Notes under the pieces: model-generated | What the model was told of the DNA's origin: nothing | Databases searched by the model: none | What the model saw: the letters and a program-made list of their open reading frames with translations, nothing else | In this document: positions 14,803 through 24,094 of the stretch, one piece after another | How the letters are laid out: each line of letters starts with the position of its first letter | Numbering within the stretch: position 1 is the first letter of the stretch | Position numbers and translations under genes: made by a program | DNA from: Burkholderia puraquae | Lineage (GTDB): Bacteria; Pseudomonadota; Gammaproteobacteria; Burkholderiales; Burkholderiaceae | NCBI RefSeq assembly: GCF_002099195.1 | Contig: NZ_NBYX01000007.1 | Location: 248,001-312,000, forward strand | Reading direction: 5' to 3' | DNA: 64,000 nucleotides

Positions 14803-16248
14803 TCAAGGCTGGCGCTTGCCGCGGCCGCCAGCGGGTTTGCCGGCCGGCTTGCGTGCCCCCGCAGCCGGCTTGCCGGCCGGTTTGCTGCGTGGCTTCTGCG
14901 CGCTGAATGGACTGCCGCTGGACAAGCTTGCGCCCTTGCCCGCCGCGCCAGCGCGCGGCGCGGCAGCCTTGCGCGTGTTTTCGCTGCCTTGCGGGCGCGG
15001 CTTTTTACCGGGCACCGGCATGCCAGCCGACGCAGCCTGCGGTACTTTGGGTTTCTTCGGCTTTTTGGGCTTCTTGACGATCTGGCCCGTCGCACTGGTT
15101 TCCGGCACGCGATGTTCCGCCTCGAAACCCGGCTCTTCCTCACGGCGCAGCGTTTGCCGGATCAGCGCTTCAATCGCGGCCAGTTGCGGTGCTTCATCTG
15201 CACACACCAGCGACACCGCCACACCGCTGGCGCCTGCGCGGCCGGTACGGCCGATACGGTGCACATAGTCTTGCGCCACGATCGGCAGATCCACGTTGAT
15301 CACCAGCGGCAGGTCGTCGATATCCAGCCCGCGCGCCGCCACGTCGGTAGCAACCAGCATCTGTACTTCGCCCGTCTTGAAGCGCTCCAGCGCACGCAGG
15401 CGCGCGGGTTGCGGCTTGTCGCCGTGGATGGTGTCGACCGCATAGCCCGCTTCGTCCAGCATGGCCGCCAGGTAATCCACGCCGTTGCGCGTCTTGACGA
15501 ATACCAGTGCATGCTCCCACTTGTTTTCGGCCACGAGGTGCATGAACAGGTCGGGCTTGTTCCTCTTGTCGACCGTCACCACCCACTGCTTGATCTTGCT
15601 GGCCGTGGCGTTCGGCGGGCTGACGCTGATATTGACCGGGCCGCGCAGAATGCTCGCCGCCATCGCGCGGATATCGTCGGTAAACGTGGCAGAGAACAGC
15701 AGCGTCTGGCGCTGGGCGGGCAACGCGGCAAAGACGGCGTTGAGCTCGCGCGCAAAGCCCAGATCCAGCATGCGGTCGGCTTCGTCCAGCACCAGCGTTT
15801 GCACCTGATCGAACTGCACCGCGTTCTGGCGGTTGAGATCCAGCAAACGGCCCGGCGTGGCAACGAGCACATCCACACCCTTGCGCAACTTCATCATCTG
15901 CGGGTTGATACTCACCCCGCCGTAGGCGGCCAGAAATCGCAAATCGAGGCCTTTGCCGTATGCGATGAAGCTTTGCAGCACTTGTTCAGCCAGTTCACGC
16001 GTAGGCACCAGCACCAGAACGCGCGCACGGTTGCTGGACACCGCCGGGCCGTGTTGCACCAGCCGTTGCAACAGCGGCAGCGCAAAACCCGCCGTTTTGC
16101 CCGTGCCGGTCTGGGCCCCCGCCATCACGTCCTTGCCACCGAGCACGGCAGGAATCGCCTTGGCCTGCACCGGCGTAGGGGCCTGATAGTTGAGGTCCTG
16201 CAGATTACGCAGCAAGGGATCGATCAGGCCAAGCGAGGCAAAAGACAT
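14803..16248 (-). CDS. rhlE: DEAD-box RNA helicase, RhlE-like
   Basis: A 481-residue RNA helicase. The Q motif (F3, then YQAPTPVQ at 21-28), AQTGTGKT (45-52), PTRELAEQ (82-89), TPGR, LDEAD (154-158), SAT (186-188), ARGLD and HRIGRTGR (330-337) are all intact and in order. The tail from about 375 is a basic, lysine/proline/alanine/glycine-rich low-complexity region that normally binds RNA or helps phase separation. It acts on structured RNA in ribosome assembly or mRNA decay. Several DEAD-box paralogues are usual in this group, so the exact name is provisional. Confidence 0.9.
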   Translation of the reverse strand: MSFASLGLIDPLLRNLQDLNYQAPTPVQAKAIPAVLGGKDVMAGAQTGTGKTAGFALPLLQRLVQHGPAVSSNRARVLVLVPTRELAEQVLQSFIAYGKGLDLRFLAAYGGVSINPQMMKLRKGVDVLVATPGRLLDLNRQNAVQFDQVQTLVLDEADRMLDLGFARELNAVFAALPAQRQTLLFSATFTDDIRAMAASILRGPVNISVSPPNATASKIKQWVVTVDKRNKPDLFMHLVAENKWEHALVFVKTRNGVDYLAAMLDEAGYAVDTIHGDKPQPARLRALERFKTGEVQMLVATDVAARGLDIDDLPLVINVDLPIVAQDYVHRIGRTGRAGASGVAVSLVCADEAPQLAAIEALIRQTLRREEEPGFEAEHRVPETSATGQIVKKPKKPKKPKVPQAASAGMPVPGKKPRPQGSENTRKAAAPRAGAAGKGASLSSGSPFSAQKPRSKPAGKPAAGARKPAGKPAGGRGKRQP

Positions 16249-16663
16249 GGACGGTATTCCGGGCTAAAACCGCAATTCTAGCGGTTGCCGGGCGGATCAA
16301 GGCCTGCCGCGCCTGGCTGGATTTCGGTTTCAAGGTTCACCCGGGCCTGGAACCGCCCGGGGTGGCCCGCGAGTAGTTCCAGGCGCAGGCATTTGCCGGT
16401 GGCGCGCCACCCGGCACAGTGCAGCATCACGACGCGTTTGAAGCGGCCGACCGAGAGGCTTCCGCCCGACGCAGGCTGGCGGCCCGCTCCGCTCGCCCGT
16501 CTCCCGCCTCGCCGACCGATCGCCGACGTTCCAGCGTAGTGAGCCAGCCGTCGGCCACAGCGGCTTCGCGAATCGCGCCGGCCAGGTGATAAGCTCGATG
16601 CCGATACCCCGTCGCGCATCGACACGCCCCGAACCCTGACCCTACGACCGCAACGAGCCTCCC
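16249..16663. other. gap; one weak 49-codon frame
   Basis: No convincing gene. A minus-strand frame 16278-16427 (begins MLHCAGWRATGKCLRLELLA) has a protein-like composition but no ribosome site and no recognised family. The promoters of the helicase and of the 16664 gene must lie here. Confidence 0.4.
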
Positions 16664-17398
16664 ATGCCCCTCGCCCCTTCCGTCCTCTCCGCGTTCACGC
16701 CGACCGGCAAGCTGCGCGCGTCGATCAATCTCGGCAACCCGATCCTCGCGAACCTCGACCCGGCAACCGGCGAACCGTTCGGCGTATCGATCGATCTCGC
16801 GCGCGCATTCGCCGAACGCCTGTCGGCGGAGCTGGAGCTCGTGGTGTTCGACGCCGCCGGAAAATCGGTGCAGGCGCTGACCGACGAGCGTGCCGACTTC
16901 GGCTTCTTCGCGGTCGACCCGCTGCGCGGCGAAACGGTCGCGTTCACGGCGCCGTACGTGCTGATCGAGGGGTTCTATCTCGTGCGCGACGCATCGCCGA
17001 TCCGCACGAACGCGGATGTCGACCAGCCCGACAATCGCGTGACCGTCGGCAAGGGCAGCGCCTACGACCTGTTCCTCACGCGCGAACTGAAGGCCGCGCA
17101 GATCGTGCGTGCGCCGACGTCGCAAGCCGTCGTGCAGACCTTCATCGAACAGCAACTGGAAGTGGCGGCGGGCGTGAAGCAGCAGCTCGAGGCCGACGCG
17201 GCGAAAACGCCCGGCCTGCGCCTGCTCGACGAGCGGTTCATGGTAATCCGGCAGGCAATGGGGGTGCCGAAGAGTCGCGGCGAAGCGGCCGCGGCGGCGC
17301 TGAATGCGTTCGTCGAGGAAATGAAGGCGTCGGGCTTCGTCGCGGATTCGCTGCGGCGGCATGGCATCCCCGGCGCATCCGTCGCGCCGCAGGCGTGA
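16664..17398 (+). CDS. family-3 solute-binding protein (amino-acid type), no signal peptide
   Basis: A 244-residue SBP_bac_3 protein: TGKLRASINLGNPILA at the front, the GVSIDLARAFAERL helix, then RADFGFFAVDPLRGETVAFTAPYVLIEGFYLV, the family's central motif, and the lobe-II switch VTVGKGSAYDLFLTREL. Polar amino acids are the usual ligands. The start at ATG 16664 gives no signal peptide, so it is either a cytoplasmic ligand-binding protein or one exported by another route; no permease or ATPase adjoins. It is convergent with the CoA operon and may be unrelated to it. Confidence 0.85.
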   Translation: MPLAPSVLSAFTPTGKLRASINLGNPILANLDPATGEPFGVSIDLARAFAERLSAELELVVFDAAGKSVQALTDERADFGFFAVDPLRGETVAFTAPYVLIEGFYLVRDASPIRTNADVDQPDNRVTVGKGSAYDLFLTRELKAAQIVRAPTSQAVVQTFIEQQLEVAAGVKQQLEADAAKTPGLRLLDERFMVIRQAMGVPKSRGEAAAAALNAFVEEMKASGFVADSLRRHGIPGASVAPQA

Positions 17399-17522
17399 TT
17401 GCACGCGGCAGGACGTAACGAGCATCTCGGCGAGCACCCACCCTGTTCAAAACGGCGGGTGGCGTCCGGATACCGGCGATGTTTTTGCAAGGGTGATTCT
17501 CTCGCGGAATGCCGCGCAGCGG

Positions 17523-18374
17523 TCACGATCGCTTGCTGGCGACGATCGTTTCGGCCGCGCGGATCACCGGGAGATCGACCATGCGGCCGTCCAGGCTGAA
17601 AGCTGCGCCGCCGCGTTTTGCGGCTTCGTCGATCACACGGCGCGCCCACGCCTGCTCGTGTTCCGAATAACCCATCGCGTCGTTCACGCCCGTAACCTGG
17701 GCCGGGTGGATACACAGCTTGCCGCCGAAACCGAACGCGCGAGCGCGTCGGGCATCGGCCGAGAGGCGCTCGGCGTCGTCGGTGCGCGTGGTCACACCGT
17801 CGATCGGCGCGGGCAGCCGGGCGCGGCGCGACGCCGCGACCAACGCATTGCGTGCAAAGGCCAGTTCCGGTTCGTCAGGCGTCGCGCGCATGCCGAGGTC
17901 GAGCTGGAAATCGAGATGACCAAACGCGATGCGCACGACCTGCGGGTCGCGCGCCAGCGCATCGGCCGCATCGAGCCCGGCCAGCGATTCGATCAACGCC
18001 ACGATGCACGCTTCGCCGCCGAGCCGTTCCGCAACGCGACGCAGCGCACCGGCGTCTTCGGACTTGGGCAGCATCGCCACCACGCCTTGCGTGGCCCATG
18101 CGCTCAGCAGCGCGATGTCCGCGTCGTGCCACGGCGTGCCGGCCGCGTTCACCCGCACGACGGTGCGCGAACGCTGCTCCGGTGTCAGCAGCGGAAGATG
18201 CTGCGCGAGTTGCTCGCGTGCACTGTCCTTGCTGTCGGGGCTGACGGCATCCTCCAGGTCGACGATGATGCAGTCGGCACCCGAGTCGAGCGCCTTCGCA
18301 AAGCGCTCGGGGCGGGTGGCCGGCACGAACAGGAGACTGCGCGCGTGCCGTACGGGAGTGAGGATCGTGGACAT
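17523..18374 (-). CDS. CitE-like CoA-ester lyase (HpcH/HpaI aldolase family)
   Basis: A 283-residue TIM-barrel lyase. It begins with RSLLFVPATRPERFAKALDSGADCIIVDLEDAVSPDSKDSAR, where the arginine and the D-L-E-D-A-V motif bind CoA and Mg2+; VRVNAAGTPWHDADI and the GKLCIHPAQVTGVNDAM segment follow as in citrate-lyase beta subunits. In itaconate degraders the enzyme at this position splits (S)-citramalyl-CoA into acetyl-CoA and pyruvate, which fits the upstream CoA-transferase and hydratase. It is the last gene of the operon, three bases after the CoA-transferase stop. Confidence 0.88.
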   Translation of the reverse strand: MSTILTPVRHARSLLFVPATRPERFAKALDSGADCIIVDLEDAVSPDSKDSAREQLAQHLPLLTPEQRSRTVVRVNAAGTPWHDADIALLSAWATQGVVAMLPKSEDAGALRRVAERLGGEACIVALIESLAGLDAADALARDPQVVRIAFGHLDFQLDLGMRATPDEPELAFARNALVAASRRARLPAPIDGVTTRTDDAERLSADARRARAFGFGGKLCIHPAQVTGVNDAMGYSEHEQAWARRVIDEAAKRGGAAFSLDGRMVDLPVIRAAETIVASKRS

Positions 18375-18377
18375 GGT

Positions 18378-19568
18378 TCAGATCACGCCGGCGGCGCGCA
18401 ATTGGTCGATATCGGCGTCGGTGCGCCCGAGTTCGCGCAGGATCGCCGCGCTGTGCTCGCCCAGCGCGGGCACCGGATCCATGCGGGCATCGAAGCTGTC
18501 GACCGTTGCGGGCGGCAGCAAGGCTTGCAGGTCGCCGGCCGGCGAATCGACCGTGCGAAAGCGCCGGCGCGCCTGCAGTTGCGGATGCGTCCAGAGGTCG
18601 CCCACCTGGTTGACGGCAGCGTTGGCGATTTGCGCTTCGTCCAGGCGCGCAATCACCTCCTGCGCAGTCAGCGACGCGAACGCGTGTTCGATCACGCGCT
18701 TCAGTTCGACACGATGCGCCGAACGGCGCACGTTGGCATCGAAGCGCGGGTCGGTCGCGAGTGCCGGGTCGCACAGCACGACGTCGCAGAACGCTTTCCA
18801 TTCGCGCTCGTTCTGCAGGCCGAGCATCACGACGCGGCCGTCGCCGGCCTTGAACGGACCGTACGGGTAGATGGTCGCGTGCGCCGCGCCGTTGCGGCCG
18901 GGCTGCTCCTGGCCGTCGTACGCGTAGTACATCGGGAAGCCCATCCACTCGGCCAGCGCCTCGAGCATCGAAATTTCCACGTGCGAACCCGTGCCCGTGA
19001 CGCCGCGCTGCAGCAGCGCGGTAAGGACGCCCGTATACGCATACATGCCTGCCGCGATATCGGCGATCGACGTCCCCGCCTTGCTGGGCTCGTCCGCCGT
19101 GCCCGTGATCGACAAAAACGCCGCCTCGCTCTGGATCAGCAGGTCGTAGGCTTTCTTGTCGCGGTAGGGGCCGTCGGCGCCATAGCCAGAGATATCGCAG
19201 ACGATGAGCCTCGGGTGCTTCGCGTGCAACGCGTCGAACGACAGACCCATGCGCGCGGCGGCGCCGGGTGCGAGGTTCTGCACCAGCACGTCGGCCTGCG
19301 CCACGAGTTCGCCCAGCACTTCCTGCGCGGCGGGTTGCTTCAGGTCCAGCGTGAGGCTTTCCTTCGAGCGGTTGGTCCACACGAAGTGCGATGCGAGACC
19401 GCGTGTGCGGTGATCGTAGGCGCGCGCGAAATCGCCGACGCCGGGCCGTTCCACCTTGATGACGCGGGCGCCCAGGTCGGCGAGCTGGCGTGTGCAGAAG
19501 GGTGCGGCGATCGCGTGTTCGAGCGTGACGACGGTCATCCCGCTCAGGGGGCCTTTTCGAGCTTGCAT
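18378..19568 (-). CDS. CaiB/BaiF family III CoA-transferase
   Basis: A 396-residue enzyme starting at ATG 19568. Family marks are LSGMTVVTLEHAIAAPFCTRQLADLGARVIKVERPGVGDFAR at the N-terminus, LNRSKESLTLDLK, DVLVQNLAPGAAARMGL and GTGSHVEISMLEALAEWMG, which holds the region of the catalytic carboxylate; it reads Glu where many members have Asp, though my alignment is by eye. It moves CoA from an acyl-CoA such as succinyl-CoA to a free acid. With a hydratase and a CitE-like lyase adjoining, itaconate or a related C5-dicarboxylate is the best guess for the acceptor. Confidence 0.88.
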   Translation of the reverse strand: MQARKGPLSGMTVVTLEHAIAAPFCTRQLADLGARVIKVERPGVGDFARAYDHRTRGLASHFVWTNRSKESLTLDLKQPAAQEVLGELVAQADVLVQNLAPGAAARMGLSFDALHAKHPRLIVCDISGYGADGPYRDKKAYDLLIQSEAAFLSITGTADEPSKAGTSIADIAAGMYAYTGVLTALLQRGVTGTGSHVEISMLEALAEWMGFPMYYAYDGQEQPGRNGAAHATIYPYGPFKAGDGRVVMLGLQNEREWKAFCDVVLCDPALATDPRFDANVRRSAHRVELKRVIEHAFASLTAQEVIARLDEAQIANAAVNQVGDLWTHPQLQARRRFRTVDSPAGDLQALLPPATVDSFDARMDPVPALGEHSAAILRELGRTDADIDQLRAAGVI

Positions 19569-19578
19569 GGTCGAATCG

Positions 19579-20436
19579 CTATTCCAGTTCAGCGCTGGCC
19601 TGCATGGCCAGCTGTCCTTGCGGGCCGCGTGCCCAGAGGCGAGCGGCATGACCTTCGAGTTTTCCGTTCACCGTGAACGGCGCGGTGTCGAACAACGGGC
19701 TGACGGCCTTGAACTCGAAGCTGCGAACGGTCCTGCCGGCGTGCATGCGACGCAACTCTTCCATGAGCAGCAAGGCAATCAGCGGGCCGTGCACCACCAG
19801 GCCCGGATAGCCTTCTTCCTGCATCGCGTAGGGCCGGTCGTAGTGGATCCGGTGGCCGTTGAAGGTGAGGGCGGAAAAGCGCATCAGCAGCACCGGATCG
19901 GGCGTGACGACGCGCGAATACTCTTCGTTGGTCGGCGCCGGTGCCGGCTGGGGTGCCGGTGTGCCGGCCGCTGTGGGAGGCGGCGCATCGCGATACACGA
20001 TGTCCTGTTCTTCGCGGATGGCCACGCCCTCGGCGTCGCTCGTCTCGTGCAGCACGGTGACAAACACCAGCTGGCCGCTGCGGCCGAATTTGCTCTGCAC
20101 GCTGAGGATCGTGGACCGGCGCTGCACGGGCGCGTCGATGGCGAGCGGGCGCAGGAACTGCAACCGTCCACCGGCCCACATGCGGCGCGGCAGCGTGACG
20201 GGCGGCAGGAAGCCGCCGCGCTGCGGGTGACCGTCGACGCCGATGTTCGACTGTCGCTCGCCCGGCAGGAAGTACAGCCAGTGCCAAAGCGGCGGCAGCG
20301 TCGCGGGTAATTCGGATGGGTTCGTGTAGTCCAGTGTCGCCCGCAGCAGACGGACGGGGGCCTGGGTAATCCGGTCCGTATGGTCTTCGCTGCGGCCGAC
20401 CCACGCGTCGAAGGATTCGAGAGACTCGAGACTCAT
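19579..20436 (-). CDS. MaoC/HTD2-like acyl-CoA hydratase (itaconyl-CoA hydratase type)
   Basis: A 285-residue double-hotdog protein. The N-terminal half carries the FAS1-like dehydratase features (PPLWHWLYFLPGERQSNIG, then GGFLPPVTLPRRMWAGGRL), as in mesaconyl-C4-CoA or itaconyl-CoA hydratases. The C-terminal half has the hydratase-2 active site RFSALTFNGHRIHYDRPYA with its Asn/His and Asp. A proline-alanine linker joins them near residue 155. In this operon it would hydrate itaconyl-CoA or mesaconyl-CoA to citramalyl-CoA. It ends 10 bp before the CoA-transferase start. Confidence 0.88.
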   Translation of the reverse strand: MSLESLESFDAWVGRSEDHTDRITQAPVRLLRATLDYTNPSELPATLPPLWHWLYFLPGERQSNIGVDGHPQRGGFLPPVTLPRRMWAGGRLQFLRPLAIDAPVQRRSTILSVQSKFGRSGQLVFVTVLHETSDAEGVAIREEQDIVYRDAPPPTAAGTPAPQPAPAPTNEEYSRVVTPDPVLLMRFSALTFNGHRIHYDRPYAMQEEGYPGLVVHGPLIALLLMEELRRMHAGRTVRSFEFKAVSPLFDTAPFTVNGKLEGHAARLWARGPQGQLAMQASAELE

Positions 20437-20525
20437 GTCGTTTCGTGTTCGATGATGGATGCGTCGCAGAGGCCGCCGGCCCCGTCACGGTACGTTGGTC
20501 GGCCCGTACACCACCGCATCGGGAA

Positions 20526-21698
20526 TCAGTAAGAACGAGGGAGCTGCAGCACGTGCTCGGCCACATGCCCGAGGATCATGTTGGTGGAAATCGGTGCGAC
20601 CTGGTACAGGCGCGTTTCGCGGAACTTGCGCTCCACGTCGTATTCGCATGCGAAGCCGAAGCCGCCGTGCGTCTGCAGGCACGCATTGGCCGCTTCCCAG
20701 CTTGCCTTCGCGGCCAGGTACTTGGCCATGTTGGCCTCGACGCCGGCGTTCTGGCGCGCATCGATCTTCTCGCAGGCGCGCCAGCGCATCAGGTTCGCGG
20801 CCTCCAGCTCGATGAACGATTCGGCGAGCGGGAACTGGATGCCCTGGTTCTGGCCGATCGGGCGGCCGAACACCTTGCGGTCGCTCGCGTAGTCGCGCGC
20901 TTTCTCGAGGAACCAGTAGCCGTCGCCGATGCACTCGGCCGCGATCAGCGTGCGCTCGGCGTTCAGGCCGTCGAAGATCACCTTCAACCCCTTGCCTTCG
21001 GTGCCGAGCAGCGCGTCTTCCGGCAGTTCCAGGTTGTCGAAGAACAACTCGTTGGTCTCGTGGTTGACCATGTTGAGAATGGGGCGAACCGTCAGCCCGT
21101 TGCCGATCGCCTTGTCCAGCTCGACGATGAAGCACGACAGCCCGTCGCTCTTCTTCTGCACCTGCTCGAGCGGCGTGGTGCGCGCGAGCAGGATCAGCAG
21201 GTCGCTGTGCTGGACCCGCGAGATCCACACCTTCTGGCCGTTGATGACCCAGCGGCCATCCTTCTTCACGGCCGTGGTCTTGAGCTTGGTGGTGTCGCTG
21301 CCGGTGGTGGGCTCGGTCACGCCCATCGACTGCACGCGCAGTTCGCCGGCGGCGATGCGCGGCAGGTAGCGCTGCTTCTGCGCTTCGGTGCCGCTGAACA
21401 CGATGGTGTTCATCACGTACATCTGGCCGTGGCACGCGCCCGAATTGCCGCCGGAGCGGTTGATCTCTTCCATGATGACCGACGCCTCGGCCATCGACAG
21501 GCCCGGGCCGCCGTATTCCTGCGGAATCAGCGCGGCCAGCCAGCCGGCCTGCGTGAGGGCCGTGACGAACGCTTCGGGGTAGCCGCGCGCCTCGTCGATC
21601 TTGCGGTGGTATTCGGCCGGATACTGATTGCACAGGCCGCGTACCGCATCGCGGATTTCCTGGTACTGGTCGGGGGCGGAAAAAACGGAGGCGCGCAT
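20526..21698 (-). CDS. acyl-CoA dehydrogenase
   Basis: A 390-residue flavoenzyme starting at ATG 21698 (AGGA before it; an in-frame ATG at 21734 lacks a ribosome site). Family signatures: GWLAALIPQEYGGPGLSMAE, the FAD-binding MGVTEPTTGSDTTKLKTTA, INGQKVWISRVQHSD, then FGRPIGQNQGIQFPLAE and LQTHGGFGFACEYDVERKFRETR. It oxidises an acyl-CoA to the enoyl form and passes electrons to ETF. First gene of the operon with MaoC, CaiB and CitE-like enzymes. In that setting a methylsuccinyl-CoA-type or similar branched C5 substrate is plausible but not shown. Confidence 0.9.
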   Translation of the reverse strand: MRASVFSAPDQYQEIRDAVRGLCNQYPAEYHRKIDEARGYPEAFVTALTQAGWLAALIPQEYGGPGLSMAEASVIMEEINRSGGNSGACHGQMYVMNTIVFSGTEAQKQRYLPRIAAGELRVQSMGVTEPTTGSDTTKLKTTAVKKDGRWVINGQKVWISRVQHSDLLILLARTTPLEQVQKKSDGLSCFIVELDKAIGNGLTVRPILNMVNHETNELFFDNLELPEDALLGTEGKGLKVIFDGLNAERTLIAAECIGDGYWFLEKARDYASDRKVFGRPIGQNQGIQFPLAESFIELEAANLMRWRACEKIDARQNAGVEANMAKYLAAKASWEAANACLQTHGGFGFACEYDVERKFRETRLYQVAPISTNMILGHVAEHVLQLPRSY

Positions 21699-21771
21699 GA
21701 ATCCTGTCTCGTCATCGGCTAGGGTTGCAGCCATAATAGATTTTGATGGATTTCTTAAACAATAGAATTTC

Positions 21772-21787
21772 CTGATCGATAGATCAG
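21772..21787. promoter_or_regulatory. putative LysR operator
   Basis: Palindrome CTGATC-GATA-GATCAG in the 112 bp between the divergent acyl-CoA dehydrogenase and LysR genes, 23 bp before the LysR start. This is the expected place for a LysR-type recognition site that controls both directions. Confidence 0.45.
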
Positions 21788-21810
21788 TTTTTGGCATCGA
21801 GGTATCCGCG

Positions 21811-22740
21811 ATGGATCTCAAGCAACTGCGCGCCTTCGTCACCGTGGCCGAAACGGGCAACGTCACCCGCGCGTCGAGCCTGTTGAATCTCGTGCAGCCG
21901 GCCGTGTCGCGCCAGCTGCGCCTGCTCGAGGAGGACATGGGAACGGAGCTGTTCGACCGCAGCCGACACGGCATGCAGCTCACGCCGTCGGGCAAGACGA
22001 TGCTCGAATACGCGCGCCGCATCCTCAACGAGGTCGCGCGGGCCAAGGCCGAGATCCAGCCGACCGAGGGGCCGGTGGCGGGCATCGTGAGCATCGGGCT
22101 GCTGGCCAGCACGTCGGACCTGCTGGCCACGCGGCTGGCGGGCGAGGTGGCGCGGCGCTACCCGCACATCCGCCTGCGGCTCACGATCGGCTATGCGGGC
22201 CACCTGCAGGACTGGCTCGAAGCGGGGGATGTCGATGCGGCGCTGCTGTACGGGCAGAAGGAAACGCCCGCGCTGCACGTCAAGGCCTTGATCGACGAGA
22301 GTCTGTGGGCCGTCGCGGCGCCGTCGGCGAAGCTGTCGCGCAAGCGGCCGGTGTCGCTCGATCGGGTCGCGCGCGAGCCGTTCATCCTGCCTTCCGCGCC
22401 GCAGGGCCTGCGGGCGGCGATCGAGCACGCGGCGGCCGAGGCGGGCGTGACGTTGCAGGTCTTCGCCGAAACCAATGCGCTGAGCGTCCAGAAGGAACTG
22501 GTCGCGCAAGGCCATGGCTGGACGATCCTGCCCGCCGTCGGCGTGACGCAGGAGGTCGAGCGCGGCCTCCTGAGCGCGGCGCCGCTCGCGTCGCCGGGCG
22601 TCAGGCGCACGATCGTGCTCGCGGCGCCCAGCAGCCGGCAGGCCACGGCGCCGGTGCGCTGCGTGGTCGGTGTGCTGCTCGATTGTGTGAAGGCTACGTT
22701 CGACCAGGGCGACTGGCCCGATGCGCGCTGGCTGGGCTAG
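21811..22740 (+). CDS. LysR family transcriptional regulator
   Basis: A 309-residue LysR-type regulator. The N-terminal winged helix is MDLKQLRAFVTVAETGNVTRAS through LLNLVQPAVSRQLRLLEEDMG-TELFDRSRHG at residues 1-60. The effector domain starts near 90 with GIVSIGLLASTSDLLATRLAG. It is divergent from the acyl-CoA dehydrogenase/MaoC/CaiB/CitE operon with a palindrome between, the standard layout for a local activator. The inducer is probably the free acid or a CoA ester of the pathway. No oddities in length or key residues. Confidence 0.92.
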   Translation: MDLKQLRAFVTVAETGNVTRASSLLNLVQPAVSRQLRLLEEDMGTELFDRSRHGMQLTPSGKTMLEYARRILNEVARAKAEIQPTEGPVAGIVSIGLLASTSDLLATRLAGEVARRYPHIRLRLTIGYAGHLQDWLEAGDVDAALLYGQKETPALHVKALIDESLWAVAAPSAKLSRKRPVSLDRVAREPFILPSAPQGLRAAIEHAAAEAGVTLQVFAETNALSVQKELVAQGHGWTILPAVGVTQEVERGLLSAAPLASPGVRRTIVLAAPSSRQATAPVRCVVGVLLDCVKATFDQGDWPDARWLG

Positions 22741-22866
22741 GGCGTGAACCGTCCCGTGGGCGCGAACAGGCGCCAGGGTGATCGCAGCCTGCCCCGGCGG
22801 GCATAGCCGGCCCGGGCAGGCCATCGCCGCCCGGCCCCGGCGTGCATCCGCCGGGCCGCGCAGCGC

Positions 22867-23700
22867 TTACTTCAACGGCAAGCAGATGCGCGTCTGCAAC
22901 TGCGCGGGCGGCGTGCTGCGCGGGTCGTTCAGGTACTGCTCGAACATCGGGAAGTCGGCCGGCACCATGCCGCTTGCGGGAAGCCATTCGGAGAACATCC
23001 AGTTATACGGCCGGTCCATCTCGTTGTACGGCCCGGTGTAGGTCAGGATCGCGCAGCGGCCGGCGGGGATCTCGAAGCGTTCCAGCTCGTCGCCCACCTC
23101 GGCGTCGGGCGCGACGGACATGCCGGCCATCGAGCGTAGCCGGTCGGCCGGTACCTGCTCGGGATCGTCGAAATACACGCCGAAGCCGATCGCCTCGGGG
23201 CGCGCCAGGCCGCGGGCGGCGGCCAGCATGAACGCCCGGGTGAAGACCGGGCCGATTTCCAGATAACTGCCCCGGTGCGGCAACGCGGCCAGTACGGCGC
23301 CAGGGAAGGTTTCGATGGTAACGGGATACATGCCGAGCTCCTGTGGATTGAACGGAACGGAGCGGGCCGCGCGGTAGCGCCCCGGCGACAGGCCGAAGGT
23401 CGCGCCGAACGCACGGTTGAAGGCAGCGTCCGACGTATAGCCGGCGCGCTGCGCAACATCGCGCAATGGCACCCCGGTCCTGCCCAATGCAACCGCCGCA
23501 CGGTGCATGCGGATGCGCTGCACGGTGGCGTTCACCGTCTCACCGAGCATCGCGCGGTAGACGCGATGAAAGTGATACGGCGACAAGCACGCGAGGTCGG
23601 CAAGCAGATACAGATCCGGGTCGGCGTCGGGGTGGCTTGCCAGCCAGCGCAGGACGGGATCCATGCGCCGGGCATAGTGGGTAAGGGTTCGGGTTTTCAA
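22867..23700 (-). CDS. AraC family regulator with GyrI-like effector domain
   Basis: A 277-residue regulator. I place the start at TTG 23700, giving (M)KTRTLTHYARRMDPVLRWLA, because CAGGAG lies 8 bp before it and this lead is typical of the family; the next ATG would remove 12 residues of the first helix. Two AraC helix-turn-helices fill residues 15-110 (YLLADLACLSPYHFHRVYRAM; AGYTSDAAFNRAFGATFGLSPGRYR). The C-terminal 120-277 part is a GyrI-like small-molecule-binding domain (YPVTIETFPGAVLAALPHRG to the end). Members such as Rob or BmrR respond to hydrophobic drugs; the ligand here is unknown. Confidence 0.9.
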   Translation of the reverse strand: MKTRTLTHYARRMDPVLRWLASHPDADPDLYLLADLACLSPYHFHRVYRAMLGETVNATVQRIRMHRAAVALGRTGVPLRDVAQRAGYTSDAAFNRAFGATFGLSPGRYRAARSVPFNPQELGMYPVTIETFPGAVLAALPHRGSYLEIGPVFTRAFMLAAARGLARPEAIGFGVYFDDPEQVPADRLRSMAGMSVAPDAEVGDELERFEIPAGRCAILTYTGPYNEMDRPYNWMFSEWLPASGMVPADFPMFEQYLNDPRSTPPAQLQTRICLPLK

Positions 23701-23973
23701 TTGCGGGCTCCTGGAGGAGCAATGTAGGGCCGGCGGGTTTGCAGATTTTGCGGTTTTTCCCGAAGAAGGAGGAAACCGCCGCCTACACGCACGCTGCGGT
23801 CGCGCCGGCAATCGCGGCTGCATGAGCTTGCCGCACGATCGACGGTTGCAGGCGTGTGGTGCGCACGATGAACGACGACGCGTGGTGCCGGTCGGATCGC
23901 TCGCCGTTCTGACCTGCCGCCCCGGGACGGCTTGCGCGCCCCATGACGACAGTCGGGCGTCGAAATCGAACAC

Positions 23974-24001
23974 CAAAGAAAACACCCGCCGATGCGGGTG
24001 T
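23974..24001 (-). terminator. rho-independent terminator of uvrA-type gene
   Basis: Read on the minus strand: ACACCCGC-ATCG-GCGGGTGT followed by TTTCTTTG. It is 94 bp after the stop of the tandem UvrA gene. The rest of the 23701-24094 interval shows no gene. Confidence 0.8.
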
Positions 24002-24094
24002 ATGCGCCGGATCTCGTCGCCCTCCCCGGCCATGTCTTTGTGGCCGGGGGGACGATCACCCGACACCGGGGGCCATCGATACGCACCGTGGCGT

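Noticed and set aside
17361..19676. 771-codon open frame opposite the CitE-like and CaiB genes
   Set aside because: Shadow of two confidently identified genes.
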